A stretch of DNA of 10,529 nucleotides from Actinomycetes bacterium (GTDB lineage Bacteria > Actinomycetota > Actinomycetes > Actinomycetales > Cellulomonadaceae): contig JAEZAR010000325.1 in assembly GCA_023430425.1 (NCBI GenBank), positions 1 through 10,529 of the forward strand. Reading direction: 5' to 3'. Positions 5,780 to 10,529 of the stretch are shown here, piece by piece. Within the stretch, counting starts at the first letter, position 1, and the number at the start of each line of letters is the position of its first letter. The translations under genes were made by a program, and so were the position numbers. The notes under the pieces are model-generated. The model was not told the DNA's origin. It was given only the letters and a program-made list of their open reading frames with translations, and did not search any database.

Positions 5780-6634
5780 ATGCAGCAGCGTCGCATCGGC
5801 GACCGTCCCGTCAGCGCCATCGGGCTCGGCGGCATGCCGATGTCCATCGAGGGCCGCCCGGACGAGGCCCGGTCGATCCGCACGATCCACGCCGCGCTCG
5901 ACGCCGGCGTGAACCTCGTCGACACGGCCGACTCCTACCACCTGCACCCGACCGACGTCGGGCACAACGAGATCCTCATCGCCAAGGCGCTGCGCCTGGC
6001 CGGCAAGGGCCCCGACGACGTCCTCGTCGCCACCAAGGGCGGGCACCGGCGGCCCGGCGACGGCTCCTGGTACACGCAGGGCGGCGCGGAGTACATCAAG
6101 CGGGCGTGCGAGGCCTCGCTCCAGCGGCTCGACGTCGAGGCGATCGGCCTGTACCAGTTCCACCGGCCGGACCCGGCCACCCCCTACGAGGAGTCCGTCG
6201 GCGCGGTCCGCGACCTGCTCGACGAGGGCAAGATCCTCATGGCGGGCATCTCGAACGCGAACCCCGACCAGATCCGGCTCGCGCAGGAGATCCTGGGCGG
6301 CCGACTGGTCTCGGTGCAGAACCAGTTCTCGCCGGCGTTCCGCAGCAGCGAGCCCGAGCTCGAGCTGTGCGACGAGCTGGGCATCGCGTTCCTGCCGTGG
6401 AGCCCGCTCGGCGGGATCAGCCGGGCGGGCGAGCTCGGGGCGGCGCACGCGGCCTTCGGGGAGATCGCCGCGGACCGTGGGGTGAGCCCGCAGCAGGTCG
6501 CCCTGGCCTGGGAGCTCGCGAAGTCGCCCGTGGTCATCCCGATCCCCGGCGCCAGCCGGCCCGAGAGCATCCTCGACTCGATCCGGGCGGTCGAGCTCGA
6601 GCTCACCGACGAGGAGCTCGCCCGCCTCGGTTGA
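5780..6634 (+). CDS. Aldo/keto reductase
   Basis: A 284-residue cytoplasmic NADPH-dependent oxidoreductase of the (beta/alpha)8 AKR superfamily. The catalytic tetrad is complete by eye: Asp48 (VDTADSY), Tyr53, Lys86 (VATKGG) and His128 (YQFHRPD). The cofactor-binding end is also present: SNANPDQI, then QNQFSP, LPWSPLGG and, near the C-terminus, IPGASRPESI, which contacts the 2'-phosphate in NADPH-using members. The ATG at 5780 has AAGGGAG with 5 nt spacing, the best ribosome binding site on the plus strand of this window. Slightly shorter than the 310-340 residues usual for bacterial AKRs, but no motif is missing. Substrate is unknown. It is 48 nt upstream of the mycothiol-linked gene and they may share a message. 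Confidence 0.94.
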   Translation: MQQRRIGDRPVSAIGLGGMPMSIEGRPDEARSIRTIHAALDAGVNLVDTADSYHLHPTDVGHNEILIAKALRLAGKGPDDVLVATKGGHRRPGDGSWYTQGGAEYIKRACEASLQRLDVEAIGLYQFHRPDPATPYEESVGAVRDLLDEGKILMAGISNANPDQIRLAQEILGGRLVSVQNQFSPAFRSSEPELELCDELGIAFLPWSPLGGISRAGELGAAHAAFGEIAADRGVSPQQVALAWELAKSPVVIPIPGASRPESILDSIRAVELELTDEELARLG

Positions 6635-6682
6635 CGGCCCGCGCGACCCGCCGGTGTCGGCCCCGCGTGCCACGCTGCGACC

Positions 6683-7510
6683 ATGACCTCGGTCCGACCC
6701 GGCGCCGCATCCCCGCCGCGCCCGGAGCTCGGCGAGGCGGCGCACGTCGCTGCCCTCCGCTCGGCCGCCGACGCGCTCGCGGTGCGCGCGGGCGAGGCGG
6801 GCCTCGACGCGCGCGTGCCGACCTGTCCCCGGTGGCGGGTGGCCGACCTCGTCGCCCACCAGGGGATCGTCCACCGGTGGGCCGCCGGCCACCTGCGCCT
6901 CGACGAGGCCCGCACGCTCAGCAAGGGCGAGGTGCTGCGCACGGTCCCCCGCCCGCAGCTGCTCGACTGGTTCGCGGCAGGGGTGGCCGGCCTCGAGGAG
7001 GCCCTGGCCGCCGCCCCGCCCGACGTGCGCGCGATGGTGTTCCTCCGCGACGCCCCGGCCCCGCGCGCGTTCTGGGCGCGACGCCAGGCGCACGAGACGA
7101 CCATCCACAGCTGCGACGCGCTCGCCGCGGTCCTCGGCCGCCGCCCGAGCGCCACCGAGGCGGGCCTGGGGCGCGACCTCGCCGTGGACGGGCTCGACGA
7201 GCTGCTCACCGGCTTCGTCACCCGCGGGCGCAGCACGCTCTGCACGGACGCTCCGTCCCGGCTCGTGGTCGCCCCCGACGACGCGCACCTCGCGTGGGTG
7301 CTCGACGTCGCGCCCGACGGCATCACGACGCGGCGCACCACCCGGGACGGGGTGCGCCCACCGGGCGACGGGCCGCCCGACGCCGTCTTCCACGGCTCCG
7401 CCGCGCAGCTCTACCTGGGCCTGTGGAACCGGGGGGACGAGGTGGCCGTCGACGGCGACCGGGCGCTGCTGGACCGGTGGTCCGCGCGGGTGCACGTGCG
7501 GTGGAGCTGA
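6683..7510 (+). CDS. Maleylpyruvate-isomerase-family mycothiol-dependent protein
   Basis: A 275-residue protein with the N-terminal mycothiol-dependent maleylpyruvate isomerase (DinB-like four-helix) domain. Key motifs are VPTCPRWRVADLVAHQGIVH (in pieces, 45-64) and WARRQAHETTIHSCDA (131-146). His59, Glu138 and His142 sit where the family binds its divalent metal. The C-terminal half has the usual small sterol-carrier-like region ending AQLYLGLWNRGD (241-252). Proteins of this family use mycothiol, the actinobacterial low-molecular-weight thiol, to isomerise or conjugate electrophiles. No other gentisate-pathway gene is nearby, so a detoxification or conjugation role is more likely than maleylpyruvate isomerase itself. 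The ATG at 6683 lacks a clear Shine-Dalgarno, so the start is less secure than the domain call. Confidence 0.9.
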   Translation: MTSVRPGAASPPRPELGEAAHVAALRSAADALAVRAGEAGLDARVPTCPRWRVADLVAHQGIVHRWAAGHLRLDEARTLSKGEVLRTVPRPQLLDWFAAGVAGLEEALAAAPPDVRAMVFLRDAPAPRAFWARRQAHETTIHSCDALAAVLGRRPSATEAGLGRDLAVDGLDELLTGFVTRGRSTLCTDAPSRLVVAPDDAHLAWVLDVAPDGITTRRTTRDGVRPPGDGPPDAVFHGSAAQLYLGLWNRGDEVAVDGDRALLDRWSARVHVRWS

Positions 7511-7526
7511 GGCGCGCCGGGCTCAG
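7507..7526. repeat. Inverted repeat spanning the convergent stop codons
   Basis: CTGAG (7507-7511) and CTCAG (7522-7526) flank a GGCGCGCC core and contain the stop codons of the plus-strand mycothiol gene and the minus-strand dtd gene, which are only 12 bp apart. The stem is short and may be a by-product of two facing TGA stops. It could act as a weak two-way terminator, but there is no T-tract. Confidence 0.25.
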
Positions 7527-7948
7527 GCCTCCAGCAGGATGGTCACCGGCCCGTCGTTGACCAGCTCGACGGCCATGTGCGCCCCGAACACCCCCGTCGC
7601 GACCTCGACGCCCCGCGCCCGCAGCGCGGCGACCACGGCCTCGACCAGCGGCTCGGCCACCGGCCCGGGTGCCGCGCCGTTCCACGACGGCCGCCGCCCC
7701 TTGCGGGTGTCGGCGTAGAGCGTGAACTGGCTGACCACGAGCACGGGCGCCCCGACGTCCAGCACCGACTGCTCGTCGGCCAGGATCCGCAGGTCCGCGA
7801 TCTTACGGGCGATCAGCTCGACCTGCGCGGGCCCGTCGTCGTGCGTCGCCCCCACGAGCGCGAGCAGGCCCGGACGGTCGATCGCGCCGACCACGTCGCC
7901 GTCCACCGTGACCGACGCGCGGGTCACCCGCTGCAGCACCGCCCTCAC
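7523..7948 (-). CDS. dtd: D-aminoacyl-tRNA deacylase
   Basis: A 141-residue homodimeric enzyme that removes D-amino acids (and glycine from mischarged tRNA-Ala) from tRNAs, keeping them out of translation. The N-terminus [17 protein letters not shown], then SQFTLYAD (73-80), KGRRPSW (83-89) and the NDGPVT loop (131-136) are all diagnostic. Gly133-Pro134 is the Gly-cisPro pair that screens chirality and SQFTL lines the active site. Length is normal for the bacterial enzyme. The GTG at 7948 overlaps the asparaginase-like stop as GTGA and has an AGGGGAG ribosome binding site (7954-7960) 5 nt upstream. It is the last gene of its operon and faces the mycothiol gene. Confidence 0.97.
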   Translation of the reverse strand: MRAVLQRVTRASVTVDGDVVGAIDRPGLLALVGATHDDGPAQVELIARKIADLRILADEQSVLDVGAPVLVVSQFTLYADTRKGRRPSWNGAAPGPVAEPLVEAVVAALRARGVEVATGVFGAHMAVELVNDGPVTILLEA

Positions 7949-9042
7949 GGCCACTCCCCTCCGACCACCGCGCGGGCGGCCGCCGCGGTGGCGCCGACGA
8001 ACGCGTGCACCTCGCCCACCGGCTCCCCGTGACCCAGCACAGGGACGTGCCCGACGTCGCGCACCTCCGCCACGGCCCACGGGTCGGGGGCCGCGGTCCA
8101 GTCGTCCTGCCAGCGGTTCTCCAGCACGTCGCGCAGGATCACCGGCCGCGGCCGCGCGGACCCGTCGGCGACCTTGAAGGCGACCCCGGTGCCGTCGGCG
8201 AACCCCGCGGCGTAGACGCCCTCGGCACCGTCCTTCGCCACGAGGCCGGGCACCGCGGCCATGAACCGCGAGACGTCCCGCCCCGGCCCGCCCACGAGCC
8301 ACGGGTACGTCCGCATCACCCGGCCGACCCGCTGGAACGCGTCGTGCTGGGCCCACAGCTCCTCGCCCCACCAGGGCACCCCCGGCCGCCCCTCGCCCGA
8401 CGCCGCCGCGGCGATCCGGCCGAACGCGCGCGCCAGCCCGCGCACCGTGGTCGAGAAGAGCGGCGCCCCGCAGCCGTCCACCGTGACGTCGTCGACCGCG
8501 ACGCCGGTCAGCAGCCCCACCGTCTCGCGCACCCGACGCTGCACGGGGTGGTCCGGCGAGAGGTACGACCCCGGGTCCCAGCCCGCGTCGCCGCCGTTGC
8601 CGACGCATGTCGCCAGCATCGCCGCGTGCTTGCCCGAGCAGTTCTGCGTGATGGACGCCGGCCCGCGTCCGCAGCGCCGCCACTCCTGCGCCGCCGACGG
8701 GTCGAGCGGCATGTCGGGCGTGTTGCGCAGGTCCGCCTCGCTCAGCCCGGCGGCGGCCAGCACGCGGCGCACGACGGCGAGGTGCGCCGGCGTCCCGCTG
8801 TGGCTCGCGGACGCCAGCGCGAGGCCCTCGTCGTCGATCGCGAGACCGGCACCGAGCAGCGCAGCCGCCTGGAGAGGCTTGAGGGCCGACCGCGGCCAGA
8901 TCGTCGCGTCGGGGTCCCCGACCGCGTTGCGCTCGCTCCCGTCGGGGTGCAGCACCACCAGGTGCCCGACGTGCACCGACTCCACGCGCCCGCCACGCAC
9001 GACGGCGGCGAGCGGCCCCGCGGGACGGGTCACCGCCCTCAC
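7945..9042 (-). CDS. Asparaginase II-family amidohydrolase
   Basis: A 365-residue enzyme of the Asparaginase_II family (Rhizobium etli ReAV type), expected to hydrolyse L-asparagine to aspartate and ammonia in the cytoplasm. The catalytic Ser-Lys motif RSALKPLQ (51-58), HSGTPAHL (81-88), [10 protein letters not shown] (134-143), DGCGAPLF (189-196) and [11 protein letters not shown] (270-280) are all present. From what is known of ReAV, Ser52 and Lys55 would be the nucleophile pair with Lys270, and Cys135, Lys138 and Cys191 would hold the zinc. The GTG at 9042 is preferred because it overlaps the DUF2516 stop as GTGA; a second in-frame GTG at 9033 is the alternative and would lose three residues. 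Its stop overlaps dtd in the same way, so the three genes are translationally coupled. Confidence 0.93.
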   Translation of the reverse strand: MRAVTRPAGPLAAVVRGGRVESVHVGHLVVLHPDGSERNAVGDPDATIWPRSALKPLQAAALLGAGLAIDDEGLALASASHSGTPAHLAVVRRVLAAAGLSEADLRNTPDMPLDPSAAQEWRRCGRGPASITQNCSGKHAAMLATCVGNGGDAGWDPGSYLSPDHPVQRRVRETVGLLTGVAVDDVTVDGCGAPLFSTTVRGLARAFGRIAAAASGEGRPGVPWWGEELWAQHDAFQRVGRVMRTYPWLVGGPGRDVSRFMAAVPGLVAKDGAEGVYAAGFADGTGVAFKVADGSARPRPVILRDVLENRWQDDWTAAPDPWAVAEVRDVGHVPVLGHGEPVGEVHAFVGATAAAARAVVGGEWP

Positions 9043-9383
9043 CAGCCGCCGTAGGGCCCGCCGCCCGGTCGTCCGCCCCGGCCGGAGCCACCGGAGTAGG
9101 GCCGGATCGCGGGGCGCACGTCGGCGAGGTACACGCCGGCGGCCACGGCCGAGCCGAGCGCGAGGAAGGACAGGAAGCCGAACCCGACGGGCCAGGGCAG
9201 GGCGACGAACGCGACGGCGGTGGCCGCGACGAGCACCCACACCCAGAACTGCTTCGTGCGCTTCCCGGCCGACGCATACGCCCGTGCCGGGCGCCGGGCG
9301 GCGTCGACGAGCGCGTACACGCTCAGCACGAAGACGACCGCGTACAGCAGGAAGTAGACGAACGCCTGGATGCTCCCGATCAC
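9039..9383 (-). CDS. DUF2516-family membrane protein
   Basis: A 114-residue protein of a small actinobacterial family of unknown function. It has a first membrane helix (about residues 5-26), a short basic loop [19 protein letters not shown] (28-45), two further hydrophobic segments (about 47-63 and 67-86) and the family ending [13 protein letters not shown] (84-96). A glycine/arginine-rich tail (98-114) follows and looks disordered. The GTG at 9383 has no Shine-Dalgarno but a TAGGCT hexamer 6 nt upstream, so it can be a leaderless message from its own promoter. Its stop overlaps the asparaginase start by 4 bp. No function is known for the family, and the coupling gives only a hint of a link to amino-acid or D-amino-acid metabolism. 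Confidence 0.88.
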   Translation of the reverse strand: MIGSIQAFVYFLLYAVVFVLSVYALVDAARRPARAYASAGKRTKQFWVWVLVAATAVAFVALPWPVGFGFLSFLALGSAVAAGVYLADVRPAIRPYSGGSGRGGRPGGGPYGGW

Positions 9384-9389
9384 GGGGCG

Positions 9390-9395
9390 AGCCTA
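9390..9395 (-). promoter_or_regulatory. Candidate -10 (TAGGCT) of the DUF2516-asparaginase-dtd operon
   Basis: On the minus strand TAGGCT, a very common actinobacterial -10 form, lies 6 nt before the GTG at 9383, in the 20-bp gap after the cyclase gene. It would give a leaderless message and let the three-gene operon be transcribed separately from the cyclase. No matching -35 is seen. Confidence 0.45.
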
Positions 9396-9403
9396 CGAGA
9401 GCC

Positions 9404-10447
9404 TCACCCGTGCCGCCCCGAGAGGTGTGCCGCGACGCGGTCCCGGCCGCCCTCCTTGGCGTCGTACAGGGCGGCGTCGGCAGCGGCGTAGAGCCCGGCC
9501 AGGTCGCCCGAGCCCCGGGCGTGCGCCACGCCCACGCTCACGGTGAGCCGGACGACCTCGTCACCGGCGGTCAGCGGCGTGTCCCGCACGGCGGCGTGCA
9601 GTGCGGCCGCACGCACCGCCACCTCGTCCGCGGGGGCCGGCAGCAGCACGGCGATCTCGTCCCCTCCCCACCGGGCGACGGTGTCGCCCGTGCGGACCAC
9701 ACCCCGCACCAGCCCTGCCACGTGGACGAGCGCGGCGTCGCCGACGGGGTGCCCGTACCTGTCGTTGAGGCCCTTGAAGCGGTCCAGGTCCACCAGGACC
9801 AGACCGACGTCCGCCTCGGCGGGCAGCGCGGCGACCGCCCGCTCGAGCTCGCGCCGCGTCGACAGGCCGGTGAGCGGGTCGACGGACGCCATGGCGTCCA
9901 GGCGCCGGACGAGGCGGTCCTGGTGGCCACCGGCGGTGAGCAGGACGAACGTGAGCATCGCCAGCGCCGACGCGACGACGACGAGGTCCGTGAGCGCCAC
10001 CTCGGGCGGCAGCACGCTCAGCACGACGACGGCGTCCCCGACCGCCGCCAGCGCCCACACCGCCCAGGCGAACCCTCGACGGAAGTGCGCCGCCGCGTAG
10101 GCGACGGCGTAGGCGAGGCCCATCTGGCCCCCCGCGCTCGCGTCCGAGGACAGGACGTCGCTGACGACGACCCAGAGCACGCCGAGGATCGCGGTCAGGG
10201 GGAAGAGCCACGTCGGCAGGCGATGCGGCGCGCGCCAGAAGCGCACGGCCAGCGGCAGGAGCGCGAGCCCGGCGACGGCGGTCACCGCCACGCTGCCGGG
10301 GGAGCTCATGGTCCGCCCGACGGCGAGCCCGATCACCTCGTACGCGCAGGTCACGGCCGCGCCCGCACCGACGACGACGGCGGCCGTCCGGCCGGCGGAC
10401 ACGACATCCCGGGGCAGCACGGCGTCGGGGAGGTGCACGACCCTCAC
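9404..10447 (-). CDS. Membrane-bound GGDEF diguanylate cyclase (GGDEI variant)
   Basis: A 347-residue protein with about six N-terminal hydrophobic helices (residues 20-171), a short linker, and a C-terminal GGDEF domain (about 180-343) in the cytoplasm that should make cyclic di-GMP from two GTP. Motifs: DPLTGLSTRRELE (190-202), VDLDRFKGLNDRYGH (219-233), the active-site loop RWGGDEIAVLLP (259-270), SVGVA (304-308) and ADAALYDAKEGGRDRV (323-338). The signature reads GGDEI, not GGDEF. RTGD (252-255), five residues before it, is an intact inhibitory I-site. No EAL domain. The membrane part is not a sensor family I can name. The GTG at 10447 is provisional: the frame is open to the end of the window with no other start codon, and no ribosome binding site is evident. 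Confidence 0.9.
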   Translation of the reverse strand: MRVVHLPDAVLPRDVVSAGRTAAVVVGAGAAVTCAYEVIGLAVGRTMSSPGSVAVTAVAGLALLPLAVRFWRAPHRLPTWLFPLTAILGVLWVVVSDVLSSDASAGGQMGLAYAVAYAAAHFRRGFAWAVWALAAVGDAVVVLSVLPPEVALTDLVVVASALAMLTFVLLTAGGHQDRLVRRLDAMASVDPLTGLSTRRELERAVAALPAEADVGLVLVDLDRFKGLNDRYGHPVGDAALVHVAGLVRGVVRTGDTVARWGGDEIAVLLPAPADEVAVRAAALHAAVRDTPLTAGDEVVRLTVSVGVAHARGSGDLAGLYAAADAALYDAKEGGRDRVAAHLSGRHG

Positions 10448-10529
10448 ATCGGCGCCGGTGCACGGCCCTTCATGGGACCCGCGGGTGATTCGTGCGCCGG
10501 CGACCCCGGCGCGGACGAGCCGTGCGCGT
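10448..10529. other. Upstream region of the cyclase gene
   Basis: These 82 bp end at the window edge. On the minus strand they hold a 10-codon open frame whose stop overlaps the cyclase GTG (see findings) and a perfect 10-bp palindrome ACCCGCGGGT at 10477-10486. No convincing promoter is seen. No gene is called here. Confidence 0.4.

Noticed and set aside
5677..5925. N-terminal extension of the macrodomain protein up to an upstream ATG
   Set aside because: It would overlap the beginning of the divergent aldo/keto reductase gene and adds no domain, while the GTG at 5676 starts exactly at the macro fold with AGGA in place.
4613..7495. Long minus-strand open frame of 960 codons
   Set aside because: It crosses well-supported genes on both strands in a different frame, and its composition is that of a GC-rich shadow with no recognisable domain.
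7507..7526. Strong bidirectional terminator between the mycothiol gene and dtd
   Set aside because: The stem is only five base pairs and follows from two facing TGA stops in similar context; kept only as a low-confidence repeat.
4204..7560. Very long plus-strand open frame of more than 1,100 codons
   Set aside because: It runs antisense or out of frame across PhzF, macrodomain, aldo/keto reductase and mycothiol genes. Its translation is low-complexity Arg/Ala/Pro/Gly, the usual shadow of high-GC coding DNA.
10477..10486. ACCCGCGGGT palindrome as a cyclic di-GMP/BldD-type operator before the cyclase gene
   Set aside because: BldD boxes as I know them are centred on one base with TNAC and GTNA arms; this site has a two-base centre and incomplete arms, so the match is not good enough.

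Overview
The window is a high-GC, gene-dense stretch of an actinobacterial chromosome. The GC-saturated third codon positions, frequent GTG starts, a mycothiol-type DinB-fold enzyme, a DUF2516 membrane protein and several apparently leaderless starts all point to Actinomycetota. The flavour is that of Micrococcales such as Cellulomonas or its relatives, but the genus is an inference from overall feel and not from a search. I see no insertion sequence, prophage, CRISPR array, rRNA or tRNA, and base composition looks uniform across the genes.

Left part (1-2000): a TetR-family repressor (minus strand) is divergent from a Bcr/CflA-type MFS drug exporter (plus strand). The 77-bp gap between them carries two separate 16-bp palindromes. 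Each lies just upstream of a candidate -10 hexamer, and each hexamer sits 7 nt from a GTG start, so both genes look leaderless. This is the best-resolved regulatory region of the window.

Region 2002-4200 (minus strand): a three-gene operon read from 4128 to 2002, encoding an ABC ATPase, an ABC-2 permease and a small XRE regulator. The genes overlap (ATGA overlap, then an 8-bp overlap into a TTG start). A promoter with a TTGACG -35 and an overlapping inverted repeat lies in an AT-rich patch upstream. The regulator meets the MFS gene tail to tail with one base between the stop codons.

Region 4261-7510: a MacroD-type macrodomain hydrolase and a PhzF-family isomerase form a minus-strand pair. 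Divergent from them, on the plus strand, are an aldo/keto reductase and a mycothiol-dependent maleylpyruvate-isomerase-like protein.

Right part (7523-10447, minus strand, read from 10447 down): a membrane-bound GGDEF diguanylate cyclase, a DUF2516 membrane protein, an asparaginase II-type amidohydrolase and D-aminoacyl-tRNA deacylase (dtd). The last three are joined by 4-bp GTGA overlaps. The two coupled junctions share an identical 12-base start sequence, and the cyclase starts with a near copy.

Overall this is mostly ordinary chromosomal accessory and housekeeping content: efflux, small-molecule redox, ADP-ribose hydrolysis and translation quality control. I find no convincing new multi-gene system. 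The most worthwhile leads are the double-palindrome leaderless divergent promoter, the repeated start junction in the asparaginase/dtd operon, and the GGDEI variant of the cyclase.
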